Below, one piece after another: positions 8,514-17,125 of a DNA stretch of 64,000 nt; position 1 is the stretch's first letter; every line of letters begins with the position of its first letter. Made by a program: the position numbers and the translations under genes. The stretch is from UBA1227 sp963629305 (lineage in GTDB: Bacteria > Bacillota > Clostridia > Oscillospirales > Acutalibacteraceae), in assembly GCA_963629305.1 (NCBI GenBank), contig CAVGIJ010000005.1, forward strand, positions 1-64,000, given 5' to 3'. The notes under the pieces are model-generated. The model saw only the letters and a list, made by a program, of their open reading frames with translations, was not told the origin of the DNA and ran no database searches.

Positions 8514-9797
8514 ATGAACTATACCGAAATGTCAAATGCGGAACTGCTTGATTTGCAGGAGCGGTATCAACATGAATACTATGTATTTAAATCGCGTGGC
8601 CTGAAACTTGATATGTCCAGAGGAAAACCGTCCGACGGGCAGATTGAGGAGGCACTCGGTATACTTGATGTGCTCAACTCAAAATCAGATTACATTTCCG
8701 ACAGCGGTATCAATTGCCTCAACTACGGTTGCCTTGACGGAATTCCCGAGTGTAAGGAACTTTTCGCTGAAATGCTCGGCGTGCCGGCACATAAATTTTT
8801 CATCGGCGGAAACTCAAGCCTTGCACTTATGTTTGATTATATGCTCCAGTGCTATACATTCGGTGCTTCGGAGCATACGGAGCCGTGGTCAAAGCAGGGA
8901 AATGTTAAATTTCTTTGCCCTGTACCAGGCTATGACAGGCATTTCGGAATAGCCGAGTATCTCGGAATTGAAATGATAAATGTTCCAATGACGGATAATG
9001 GTCCGGATATGGATGTTGTTGAATCACTCGTAAGGGATCCTCTTGTAAAGGGAATGTTCTGTGTTCCGAAATACTCGAATCCTACAGGTGTTACATATTC
9101 CGACGAAACGGTAAGGCGCCTTGCTTCCATGCATACTGCCGCTGACGATTTCAGAATAATCTGGGATAACGCTTATTGTGTTCACGACCTGTTCGGCAGG
9201 GAGGACAAATTGCTTGAGATGCTCCATGAGTGCGAGATAGCCGGAAATCCGGACAGAGCGATACTTTTTGCATCTACTTCGAAGATTTCATTCTCCGGCT
9301 GCGGTGTGGCTGCGCTTGCCGCAAATGAGAACAACCTTGCGTATATAAAGAAGAGATATTCTTACCAGACCATAGGATATGATAAGTATAACCAACTTCG
9401 TCATGTGAGATATTTCAAAAACGTTGACGGAATAAAGAAGCATATGACACTTCTTTCACAGATCATTTCGCCGCGCTTTGAGGTCGTATTGAATGCATTT
9501 GATGCAGAGCTTCTCGGAACGGGAATCGCCACATGGACTAAACCAAACGGCGGATACTTTATAAGCTATGACGTTCTTCCGGGGTGCGCTCAAAGAGTTT
9601 ACGATCTTTGTGCAGAAGCCGGAGTAAAACTTACAAAGTGCGGTGCAACATTTCCGTACGGAAAAGATCCGGAGGACAAAAACATACGAATTGCTCCGAC
9701 TTTCCCGACACTTGAAGAGTTGTCAGACGCAACGGAAATACTTGTTTTGAGCACAAAACTCGCTGCCATTGAAAAGCTTCTTCATGATAAAAAATGA
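8514..9797 (+). CDS. PLP-dependent class I aminotransferase, AspT/MocR-type family
   Basis: A 427-residue fold-type I aminotransferase. Visible motifs are GCLDGIPECKELFAEMLG, the substrate-face segment KYSNPTGVTYS, IIWDNAYCVHDL and the PLP-lysine motif STSKISFSG. Overall it resembles the subgroup typified by AspT of Corynebacterium, which makes aspartate from oxaloacetate and glutamate; other amino acids are possible. ATG 8514 is preferred over the ORF start at 8448 because GGAGG (8500-8504) lies nine bases upstream and the extra residues do not look conserved. It has its own promoter and terminator and so is monocistronic. Confidence 0.85.
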   Translation: MNYTEMSNAELLDLQERYQHEYYVFKSRGLKLDMSRGKPSDGQIEEALGILDVLNSKSDYISDSGINCLNYGCLDGIPECKELFAEMLGVPAHKFFIGGNSSLALMFDYMLQCYTFGASEHTEPWSKQGNVKFLCPVPGYDRHFGIAEYLGIEMINVPMTDNGPDMDVVESLVRDPLVKGMFCVPKYSNPTGVTYSDETVRRLASMHTAADDFRIIWDNAYCVHDLFGREDKLLEMLHECEIAGNPDRAILFASTSKISFSGCGVAALAANENNLAYIKKRYSYQTIGYDKYNQLRHVRYFKNVDGIKKHMTLLSQIISPRFEVVLNAFDAELLGTGIATWTKPNGGYFISYDVLPGCAQRVYDLCAEAGVKLTKCGATFPYGKDPEDKNIRIAPTFPTLEELSDATEILVLSTKLAAIEKLLHDKK

Positions 9798-9826
9798 TTT
9801 TATAAAGCCGTAAAGTTCGGCGTACA

Positions 9827-9872
9827 GAAATCCCGTTACATTGGTGTAACGGGATTTCTCGATAATTTTTAC
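9827..9872 (+). terminator. Intrinsic terminator of the aminotransferase gene
   Basis: GAAATCCCGTTACA (9827-9840) and TGTAACGGGATTTC (9845-9858) form a perfect 14-bp stem with a TTGG loop. It is followed by TCGATAATTTTTAC. Confidence 0.85.
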
Positions 9873-9950
9873 TTTATTGTTACTGTTTAATTGTATACAT
9901 TTTTGTCTCTTTATGATAAAATCTAAAAAAAGTTTACGGAGGTTGTAAAT

Positions 9951-10901
9951 ATGTTTTGCCCATATTGCGGAAAAGAAATGGATGACAAATCCGCTTACTG
10001 CGGATTTTGCGGTGCAAAAAATGAGACAGTAAAGTCGAGTGCAAATCCAACCTATAAAGATACATCTTCAAGCCCCTCTGAGAAAAGCGGAAGTTATACT
10101 TATGCAGGACCGACGGGTGCACAACAGACAGGCGCTCAAACTGCAGCTGCACACTCCGCGCCAAAGAAAAAATCAAGTGCGGGAAAGATAATACTTATTG
10201 TTTTCCTTTGTTGTACATTGCTTGTTCTTCTGTGCTTCGGATTTATATTCGGCATTTTCAGTCTAATTACAAAAAATGACGGATGGGACACCGACAACAG
10301 TATAGTTGATGAGTTCGATGACAATTATAACGAAGGCAGTTATTTTGGATCATTTGATTCAAGTGACAAATTTACTCCGGGAGAGACAGATGTTGAGAAA
10401 AACTCATATAAGAGCGATTTCGGAGCCCTTGATTTTTCACTCCCGTCAACATTCGAGACATATTCATCAAGGGATATTGCGAAACTTTATGATGATAACG
10501 CTATTTCATCCGGCGAAGTGGATAATTATCTTACGGTTTATGATTTTTATTCAAAAAACAATATTTCAGGCACACAGATTTCAATTGATTATTACAATGC
10601 AGACTATTATTCGGACATATATGATTCGTTTGCCGAGTATAAAGATGATATGAAAGAAAGCATTGAGGATTACGGCGACTATTATAATGCAACCGTGTCA
10701 TTTGCTGAGGATTCAAGCATTGTTCTTAACGGAAACAAGTATTCGCAGATTGCCGCAAGAATAGTTGAAAATGACACTACCATTTACGAATATGCTTTTA
10801 TGAGAGAAGTAGACGGCTATTATATGAAGATTACGGTTTTTGCGAATGATCTTAATAACGTCGGTGAAATCATTGAAATATTAAACGGAGAGAGTAAATA
10901 A
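9951..10901 (+). CDS. Zinc-ribbon membrane protein, unknown function
   Basis: A 316-residue protein starting with a short zinc ribbon (Cys3, Cys6, Cys17, Cys20), then a Ser/Thr/Gln-rich linker, one membrane helix (about 80-103) and an extracytoplasmic domain of about 210 residues with no family I recognise. The ribbon is therefore cytoplasmic. ATG 9951 follows GGAGG (9937-9941). Its stop TAA overlaps the next ATG by one base, so the two are translationally coupled. The downstream partner has the same kind of outer domain (YYMKITVFANDLNNVGEIIEIL here, YALKITIQTNTEDELNSVISMF there), suggesting related domains that work together. Confidence 0.7.
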   Translation: MFCPYCGKEMDDKSAYCGFCGAKNETVKSSANPTYKDTSSSPSEKSGSYTYAGPTGAQQTGAQTAAAHSAPKKKSSAGKIILIVFLCCTLLVLLCFGFIFGIFSLITKNDGWDTDNSIVDEFDDNYNEGSYFGSFDSSDKFTPGETDVEKNSYKSDFGALDFSLPSTFETYSSRDIAKLYDDNAISSGEVDNYLTVYDFYSKNNISGTQISIDYYNADYYSDIYDSFAEYKDDMKESIEDYGDYYNATVSFAEDSSIVLNGNKYSQIAARIVENDTTIYEYAFMREVDGYYMKITVFANDLNNVGEIIEILNGESK

Positions 10902-11662
10902 TGCGCGGAGACTTAAATGATCAATTGCAAAGAGCACAGGCAGGTGCAGGTGAGGATAAGGCACCGAAGTACATTGTTATTGCGGCGGCGGTGCTTTTGG
11001 TTTCATTCCTTGTAGCCGTCATTGCCGGTACGGTATTTTTTATAAAGGTTCTTGATAAATTTTCCGAGCCGTCAGATTATGACTCGTCAGTTGAATCAAC
11101 AAGCCGGGTAAATATATTCGGCTCTTCATCATCCACTACTGCCAAGTCATCTTTTTCCGGTTTCGGAAAGACACAGGCGGGGAATCAACAGCTTACATCT
11201 TCATTCCGGTACGGAAAAGTTGACGGGACTTCATACTACAGTGAATTCTCCGGTATAAGCTTCAATGCACCGAGCGGATGGACGCTTACATCGTTTAGCG
11301 GCTCAACATCTAATTTACTTTATCCGAAGGACTTTTCCGCATCCAGTGAGGACCTCTCATCAAGTGTTGTTTTATCATATGAGGCAATGTCCGCAAAGTC
11401 ATACTCGTCAGCCTCTGACGCTCTTAAGTCATCAATAACGATTGCCAATACGGGCGACAATGCACAGATGATGGATGAGAATGTCAGTAAAACTTTCGGC
11501 GGAAATAAATTTACCGGTATCAAGTATAAGAAAACAATGGATGAAAACTATGCCTATTATGTTGAAGTACTTTGTGCTGAGGTAAATGGGTATGCTCTGA
11601 AGATAACCATTCAGACAAACACGGAAGATGAACTGAACAGTGTTATTTCCATGTTTAAGTAA
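10901..11662 (+). CDS. Single-pass membrane protein coupled to the zinc-ribbon protein
   Basis: 253 residues: a short cytoplasmic segment, one helix (about 25-50), a Ser-rich stretch and an outer domain (from about residue 105; FSGISFNAPSGWTLTSFSGS). That start resembles the PsbP/DUF-type domains that open with a YxxxFSGISFxxPxGW motif. ATG 10901 overlaps the preceding stop. The function is unknown; the shared C-terminal pattern with the upstream protein suggests a heteromeric envelope complex. Confidence 0.65.
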   Translation: MRGDLNDQLQRAQAGAGEDKAPKYIVIAAAVLLVSFLVAVIAGTVFFIKVLDKFSEPSDYDSSVESTSRVNIFGSSSSTTAKSSFSGFGKTQAGNQQLTSSFRYGKVDGTSYYSEFSGISFNAPSGWTLTSFSGSTSNLLYPKDFSASSEDLSSSVVLSYEAMSAKSYSSASDALKSSITIANTGDNAQMMDENVSKTFGGNKFTGIKYKKTMDENYAYYVEVLCAEVNGYALKITIQTNTEDELNSVISMFK

Positions 11663-11696
11663 AAAATATTTTAAAATGTAGATAAAATTGTGAAAA

Positions 11697-12923
11697 ATGA
11701 GTATAGAAAGTATAAAGAATTTTTGTAAGGAAAATAAAATTTTAATGACAACAGCTGCCATATTTTTGTCAGTTGTTGTTGTTTTGACTGTATCACTTAA
11801 ATTGACCGTCGGAAAAAAGCATTCTGCGACATTTGGGAATGACACCTCAAAAACATCCTCTGTAAGTAAAAAAGACGTTAAATTTGAACATGGTGAGATG
11901 TGTGAGCCTGCATCTTTTTCAAATGAGGAAGAAGTACTTGCCGAATTTACAACTGAGACTACAACGCAGGCAACAACCGTACCTGCGACTAAAGCTTCCG
12001 CAGCTGTTACACCGACTTATCCCGAAGGCCCTATCTTTGTAACAGCTTCAACTGTTACGGTAAAGGTCAAAAGTGAGAAAATTCCGGAGCCCATGATCTG
12101 CATTGATGATAAAGACAAGAAAATTGTTCCGACTGTTGAGGGGTATTATGACCTCAATACGGTCGGAAAGTACAACCTTACGCGCGTCGCAAAGGACTCA
12201 GACGGAAATGTTACACGTTTTCCTTTTGTCTTAAATGTCGTGTCTGAAATTCCTACAACATCATCATCTCAAACATCTGCAAAGCTTAACTTCTCAGATG
12301 CCGTAGCCAACTATAAAAAAGATAATACTTCTCTCGGTATAGATGTATCCAAATGGCAGGGTGATATTGATTGGAACAAGGTCAAGAATGCAGGTTGTGA
12401 GTTCGTATTTATACGTCTCGGTGTTCAAAACGGATTTGGCGGAGAGTCAAAGCTTGATACATACTTTACAGACAATTACAAAGGTGCAAAGGCGGCAGGC
12501 CTTAAGGTCGGTGTTTATTACTATACATACGCAACGGATAAAAAAGAGGCCGCAGATCAGGCAAAATTTGTACTTAAGACTCTTTCTGAAAATTCATTTA
12601 AACCGGACTTGCCGATTGTGTATGACTGGGAGTCATGGAATAAGCTCGGAAGTCTTAATATGAGCATAAACGACCTTAACGACTGTGCGACATCGTTCTT
12701 GTCAACTGTTGAAAAGGCAGGGTATGACGGTATGCTTTATTCAAGTAAATACTACCTTGAAAAAACACTGTGGAGGCTTGATACCGTAAAATACCCCGTG
12801 TGGCTTGCTCACTATGTAAGTCAGACTTCATATGCAGGTTCGTACACCGTATGGCAATGTAGCTGTACCGGCAGGATATCCGGCATAAACGGTGATGTCG
12901 ACATAAATGTCATGTATCATTAA
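11697..12923 (+). CDS. Membrane-anchored GH25 lysozyme-like muramidase
   Basis: 408 residues. An N-terminal helix (about 16-38) is followed by a Thr-rich stretch, a beta-rich linker (about 105-185) and a C-terminal GH25 domain (about 210-408). GH25 hallmarks seen are GIDVSKWQGDIDW (first catalytic-face Asp), VFIRLGVQNG, VGVYYYTYA, LPIVYDWES (the D-x-E pair) and VWQCSCTGRISGINGDVDINVMY at the end. Known members cleave the beta-1,4 bond between MurNAc and GlcNAc. Being tethered, it probably acts on the cell's own wall. The start is the only good ATG before the helix, though the ribosome site is weak. Confidence 0.88.
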   Translation: MSIESIKNFCKENKILMTTAAIFLSVVVVLTVSLKLTVGKKHSATFGNDTSKTSSVSKKDVKFEHGEMCEPASFSNEEEVLAEFTTETTTQATTVPATKASAAVTPTYPEGPIFVTASTVTVKVKSEKIPEPMICIDDKDKKIVPTVEGYYDLNTVGKYNLTRVAKDSDGNVTRFPFVLNVVSEIPTTSSSQTSAKLNFSDAVANYKKDNTSLGIDVSKWQGDIDWNKVKNAGCEFVFIRLGVQNGFGGESKLDTYFTDNYKGAKAAGLKVGVYYYTYATDKKEAADQAKFVLKTLSENSFKPDLPIVYDWESWNKLGSLNMSINDLNDCATSFLSTVEKAGYDGMLYSSKYYLEKTLWRLDTVKYPVWLAHYVSQTSYAGSYTVWQCSCTGRISGINGDVDINVMYH

Positions 12924-12945
12924 ACTATTGAATTTAATCAAAAAT

Positions 12946-12980
12946 CCCCGATTGCACAGTAATGCAATCGGGGAATTATT
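12946..12980 (+). terminator. Bidirectional terminator between GH25 and DUF1836 genes
   Basis: CCCCGATTGCA (12946-12956) and TGCAATCGGGG (12963-12973) form a perfect stem. AATTATTATTT follows on the plus strand and an A-run (12941-12944) serves the converging minus-strand gene. Confidence 0.75.
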
Positions 12981-12991
12981 ATTTATCAGTG

Positions 12992-13573
12992 TTAATCTTC
13001 GCTTGCGGAAAAATTTGAGTTTACAATCTCTCCGATTATTTTTCCTGAGTTGGCGAACGCCGTTGCCTTCACGGCGAGAATTGCTTTTTGGAAGGTCTTA
13101 TCATCCGTTTTATCTTTTGCTATTTCATTTGTGTTTTTGAGCTCTCCAATACAGCCGGTAAAGCATTCTTTATAGCTTTCAACGAACATGTCCATAAGCT
13201 CGTCTATAGTTGTTACAGTGAGCATTGATTCAATGAATGTATGAATAACCGGTATCGGAAGCGACTGCTTCATTGTACAGATGATAAAGAGGTAAGCAAG
13301 ATGTTCTTTGCCGTATTTTTTCTTTATCGGTGCCGGCATATAACCTTTCTTTACATAGTTGTTCACCATTGAGGGGGTTATTATTTTATCTGTTTCATCA
13401 AGTCCCTCAGGCTGGATGTTTACGACCGAAAGGTATCTTTCCATGAGGCTTACGACCTGGTCCATATAAAGCTCAAGTTCCGGCAATGTATCCCATGTCG
13501 GAAACTTCACCTCTTTCAGTGTGTTGAGTGCATCCTCAATGTCGATGATTGATTGGTTTGACTTGTCTTCCAT
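12992..13573 (-). CDS. DUF1836 family protein, putative regulator
   Basis: 193 residues with the DUF1836 pattern: WDTLPELELYMDQVV, then KIITPSMVNNYVKKGYMPAPIKKKYGKEHLAYLFIICTMKQSLPIPVI. The second part looks like a MerR-type winged helix-turn-helix, so DNA binding is likely, but the family's role is not established. ATG 13573 is chosen because GGGAGA lies just upstream; longer starts at 13588 and 13630 overlap that site. It is divergent from the charged membrane protein at 13753, and a CTGGTT/AACCAG inverted repeat lies between them. Confidence 0.8.
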   Translation of the reverse strand: MEDKSNQSIIDIEDALNTLKEVKFPTWDTLPELELYMDQVVSLMERYLSVVNIQPEGLDETDKIITPSMVNNYVKKGYMPAPIKKKYGKEHLAYLFIICTMKQSLPIPVIHTFIESMLTVTTIDELMDMFVESYKECFTGCIGELKNTNEIAKDKTDDKTFQKAILAVKATAFANSGKIIGEIVNSNFSASED

Positions 13574-13692
13574 GCTTATTTCTCCCATGAATTTATTTCT
13601 CTCTTTTATTTCCCATAACCAGTTTATCAAAAAAATATCTGGTTTTCAATACAAGATTATCTGTTTTCGATGTTTGAATTTGCGTTTTATAC

Positions 13693-13721
13693 TTGATGAA
13701 CAATGAAAATTAGAGTAAAAT
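13693..13721 (+). promoter_or_regulatory. Promoter of the 13753-15197 gene pair
   Basis: TTGATG (13693-13698), 17-base spacer, TAAAAT (13716-13721), about 30 bases before the start codon of the next gene. Confidence 0.5.
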
Positions 13722-13752
13722 TAGGACATAAGCTTAAAAAGGAGGACTTTTT

Positions 13753-14703
13753 ATGGCAAAGAAGAAAAAAGACAAGACTGCGAATGAAGTAAAGACGGAA
13801 ACAGAGGCAGTTGTTACTGAAGATACAACAGATTCAAAAGATAATCTTAAAGAAGAAGCGGAAATTGCCGAGGCTCTTCTTAAAGATGAGGATGAGGGTA
13901 GCACTTCAGAAGAAAAATCAGATGAAACTAAAGCCGAAATAAAGGAGACCAAGGCTGAAGAAGCCGAGAAACAAAAAAAACAGGACGATGAAGTTGTTCC
14001 CGATAAGAAAAAGTATGCCGAGATAATGAAAACCGGTTCTTTTGTCAAAGCATTCGTCCTCATGCTTATACCGGGTATAAATATTATATGTGTTTTGCTT
14101 TGGGCTATAGGCGCCGCTAAAAATAAAAACAAAGTTCACTTTACAAGAGCATGCATTATTCTTTTTATTATTGAAATTTTCCTTACGGCTATCCTCCTCG
14201 GCGCAGGATACATTGCCGCAAGTGTTAATGAGGCAGAGGTCCTTGGCTGGATGGATAACAAGACAAACGGTCTTATCTCTTATTTTGAGATTGATTCCTA
14301 TAAAGACCTGCCGAAGCTTCTTGAAACTTCAAAGCACCTTAAAACACCCGAAGAGGAAAACCCGACAGAGCCGGAAGTCCCAAAGACATGCTATGTGTAT
14401 AATCCCGATGGTATTGATTCTTATGATACCTTCATGGAACTTTGGAATGCGAAATTCCATAAGGAAACGGAGACTACTGCAAACACCTCAACAAATGATA
14501 CAACCGCAGTCGCCGAAAAAAAGGATCTCTTTAAGATACTCGAGGAAAACAATGTTGACACCAAAGAATCAGGGATGATTTACATCATAATCGACAATGA
14601 CAAAGAATCGTGTGTCATAGCCTTTGATCCGACAGGAAAACTCCAAAGCTTCCCTGAAATAAAGATAAACAATGAAAATGTTTTTATAGGGGGTACTAAA
14701 TGA
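13753..14703 (+). CDS. Highly charged two-helix membrane protein, unknown
   Basis: 316 residues. The first 95 are Lys/Glu/Asp/Thr-rich and probably disordered; two adjacent helices follow (about 97-118 and 130-157), then a soluble acidic domain. I recognise no family. The strong ribosome site AAAGGAGGA precedes ATG 13753. Its stop overlaps the start of the zinc-ribbon protein at 14700 (ATGA), so the two are coupled and probably act together. Confidence 0.6.
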   Translation: MAKKKKDKTANEVKTETEAVVTEDTTDSKDNLKEEAEIAEALLKDEDEGSTSEEKSDETKAEIKETKAEEAEKQKKQDDEVVPDKKKYAEIMKTGSFVKAFVLMLIPGINIICVLLWAIGAAKNKNKVHFTRACIILFIIEIFLTAILLGAGYIAASVNEAEVLGWMDNKTNGLISYFEIDSYKDLPKLLETSKHLKTPEEENPTEPEVPKTCYVYNPDGIDSYDTFMELWNAKFHKETETTANTSTNDTTAVAEKKDLFKILEENNVDTKESGMIYIIIDNDKESCVIAFDPTGKLQSFPEIKINNENVFIGGTK

Positions 14704-15197
14704 TGGCTTACTGTACTAAATGCGGAACAGAGCTTGACGAAAAGGGCGTATGTCCTAATTGTCCTCCGAAAGAAAATGCTGCAGATAAGATAAACAGGGG
14801 TGTCAAAAAATTATTTGACAGGTTCAAGAATGCTGAAGATACAACAGCTGAGTATGAGAAAAAAGATATTGAAAAAAATCTTTTCTTCGCAATAATTTCT
14901 TACTTCGGAATTCTTATATTGCTTCCGATCATTGTCGTGCCTGACTCAAAGTTTGCAAAATTCCATACATCCCAGGCACTAAACTTAATGCTGGTAAGAT
15001 TTGTCTATTACATCATTTCAGCCGTTCTTATTCTTATTTTTATGAATATCAGTAAGGTCGTAACGATAATCATTGCAGGCCTTTTGGCTCTTCTCGGAGT
15101 AGGCATTTTCGCCATTTGGATTCAAGGCGTTGCCAACGCTGCCGGAAAGCGTGCAAAGAAGCTTCCCCTTGTAGGAAATATGGATGTCCTTGATTAA
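14700..15197 (+). CDS. Zinc-ribbon multi-pass membrane protein
   Basis: 165 residues: an N-terminal half zinc ribbon (CTKCG ... CPNC), a helical linker, and three membrane helices (about 62-80, 98-118, 121-142). The FHTSQALNLMLVRFVYYIISAVL segment resembles DUF4870/TIC20-like small membrane proteins. Start is ATG 14700 or 14703; the former gives a 4-base overlap with the upstream stop. A terminator follows. The function is unknown. Confidence 0.7.
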   Translation: MMAYCTKCGTELDEKGVCPNCPPKENAADKINRGVKKLFDRFKNAEDTTAEYEKKDIEKNLFFAIISYFGILILLPIIVVPDSKFAKFHTSQALNLMLVRFVYYIISAVLILIFMNISKVVTIIIAGLLALLGVGIFAIWIQGVANAAGKRAKKLPLVGNMDVLD

Positions 15198-15231
15198 ATT
15201 CACACAGTTGATTTTTGCGAACAGTATAAAT

Positions 15232-15278
15232 AAGACCTCCTGCGGTTACTTAAATGTCATACCGCGGAGGTCTTTTCT
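15232..15278 (+). terminator. Intrinsic terminator of the 13753-15197 operon
   Basis: AAGACCTCC-T-GCGGT (15232-15246) pairs with ACCGCGGAGGTCTT (15261-15274), with one bulged T. TTTTC follows. Confidence 0.75.
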
Positions 15279-15320
15279 TATAATCAGCTGTCTGTGATTT
15301 GTTGCCTGTTATATGTTGCT

Positions 15321-15851
15321 TTATTTTTTCATATGTCGAATGTAGCGGAACGTTTTTTTCTCACCATCTTCTGCAAGCATGTTGAGAAGCCGTGACAGGG
15401 TTTCCCTTGTTTTCGGATGCATGGTAACGCGGTAGTCGTGTGAATTGAAGTATTCGAGACTGGTACTGTCTTTGTATGCGTCTCCCTTATAGACCTTGCT
15501 CGCGGCAACTCTGTCACAGAACATCTCTATTATGTACTTTGTCGGCATGGCAACGGGAGCGATTGTCAATGTACGGTCGTCATTGTCAAACCAGTATTCG
15601 TAGTGATGCTTGTTGCGGCCCTTGTGGTGCATCCATGCACTTGAGTAGCCTTTTGCTTTTCGCTCCTCAATGTTAGGACTGTGATCACCCTGATAGTATT
15701 TTGCTCCTACGAGAAATTCAGTTGGTGAGTATTTTGAAAGGTCGTGCATAAGGCCCTGAACGGGAATGCCGGCGCGAAAGCAATTTTTCATAACAAGATG
15801 CCTGTGTTTCGTTATGGTTTTGAAGTGTCCGATTGCATTCTTTAGATACAT
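15321..15851 (-). CDS. DUF5662 family protein
   Basis: 176 residues, His-rich, with the family-like blocks GLMHDLSKYSPTEFLVGAKYYQG and WMHHKGRNKHHYEYW. The His/Asp pattern (H-D and H-H-x5-H-H) suggests a metal site as in HD-type hydrolases, but no activity is established for the family. ATG 15851 has a weak AGGTAA site. It lies 30 bases downstream of the membrane-protein gene and may be cotranscribed with it. Confidence 0.75.
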   Translation of the reverse strand: MYLKNAIGHFKTITKHRHLVMKNCFRAGIPVQGLMHDLSKYSPTEFLVGAKYYQGDHSPNIEERKAKGYSSAWMHHKGRNKHHYEYWFDNDDRTLTIAPVAMPTKYIIEMFCDRVAASKVYKGDAYKDSTSLEYFNSHDYRVTMHPKTRETLSRLLNMLAEDGEKKTFRYIRHMKK

Positions 15852-15881
15852 TGCGTTACCTGATTTCTAAATATTTATTTT

Positions 15882-16862
15882 TTATTTTTTGCCTTTGTTT
15901 TTATGTTTTTTTGCCGAGTCTTTATCTGAAACGTCATCTTTCTGTTCTTCTGCTTTTTTCTTTTCATGCTCTGCACGAAGTTCATTAAGCTCGCTTTCAA
16001 GATTTACAATACGTTTGGCAAGATCAGCCTCAATCTCGGCAGGATCGTTTTCCCAATTACGTTTAACAGGTATAAACATTGCGGCAATTTTATTTTGTCC
16101 CTTTGTTTTAAGGTAGGCAACAAGGAATATGCAAAATACGGATGCTCCGAGTGCGGCGACAGCAAGATCTTTCATGGTGTCAAAAAGACCAATGTCAAGA
16201 TAGCCGTCAAATGGGAGCTTGTAGCCGTCAATAATTACTTCATGTATGTTGTCGACTGTTATCGGAATATTTGACTTTGTGTCGTCAAGCATAACCGTGT
16301 TGAAACTGTGAACTATGGTATCTTTTTGCATATCTTTGCCGAAAAAATAGTCCATTGAACATTCAAAGAATTCCCAAAGTACGCCTACTGCCATGGTAAA
16401 TCCAAATGAGTTTATGCAAAGGTATGCGGGATGGAGCTTGAATTTGACAGATGTATCTTTATTTAATATGTCAATGAGGGAGAAACCGAGTGCCGCACAG
16501 AAAAATCCGTATATGGTATGAAGCATGGTATCCCAGCCGGGAATCTTAACGTAGAAGGAGAAAATCTCTCCCAAAATATTTGATGCAAATGCAAAGCAAA
16601 GTACAATTATCTCAAATACTGACGGTAAGTCTGCTTTGAATCCTCTTTCAAAGAACGGTGGGAGACAAAAAAGAACCAGTGTGAGAAGGCACTGACCAAT
16701 GTGCTCATAACGTTTATTGATTATTGACAAAACCATTATTGCAATAACAATTATACGCAGTGACATATAAAAGAAAAAGGACGTCTTTGATGCACCGTAT
16801 TGTTGCGCAACAAGTCGTTCAAATTTGTATGTTCGTCGTATTCCTTTATTGAATAATTTCAA
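15882..16862 (-). CDS. Multi-pass membrane protein, YjdF/DUF2238-like
   Basis: 326 residues with six or so helices. The segment PGWDTMLHTIYGFFCAALGFSLIDIL and the later GVLWEFFECSMDYFFG resemble the WD-x2-H-x3-G and W-E-x3-E motifs of the DUF2238/YjdF family. A C-terminal coiled coil (about 275-310) is followed by a Lys-rich tail. The role is unknown. The gene is divergent from the lipase at 17126. The 263-base space between holds only AT-rich sequence with repeated ATTGAAATT. Confidence 0.6.
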   Translation of the reverse strand: MKLFNKGIRRTYKFERLVAQQYGASKTSFFFYMSLRIIVIAIMVLSIINKRYEHIGQCLLTLVLFCLPPFFERGFKADLPSVFEIIVLCFAFASNILGEIFSFYVKIPGWDTMLHTIYGFFCAALGFSLIDILNKDTSVKFKLHPAYLCINSFGFTMAVGVLWEFFECSMDYFFGKDMQKDTIVHSFNTVMLDDTKSNIPITVDNIHEVIIDGYKLPFDGYLDIGLFDTMKDLAVAALGASVFCIFLVAYLKTKGQNKIAAMFIPVKRNWENDPAEIEADLAKRIVNLESELNELRAEHEKKKAEEQKDDVSDKDSAKKHKNKGKK

Positions 16863-17125
16863 ACCCCAATCATCTCCGAAATCCTAATAAATTGTTATTA
16901 AAAACAGACACATTGTAACATAATATGGTTTTCATTGCAAATTTGAAACAATGTAAATTCATTGAAATTTATTGAAATTCACGCAATCTGATTTATTGTC
17001 AATTTGCACAAATACTATGCATTCTTTTCTATCTTGATGCAGAATAATATTTTGTGAAAACCATTCAATGTATGATAAAATATTTGCGTTGTTTATTTCG
17101 TTTAATAAATTTGGGAGGTAATAAA

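Noticed and set aside
11432..11845. 137-residue minus-strand frame
   Set aside because: Antisense to the end of the 10901 gene and the start of the GH25 gene, both well supported.
13618..13721. Repeats ATCTGGTTTTCA / ATCTGTTTTCG as a regulator array
   Set aside because: Only two imperfect copies in AT-rich DNA; not enough to support an operator array beyond the single inverted repeat reported.
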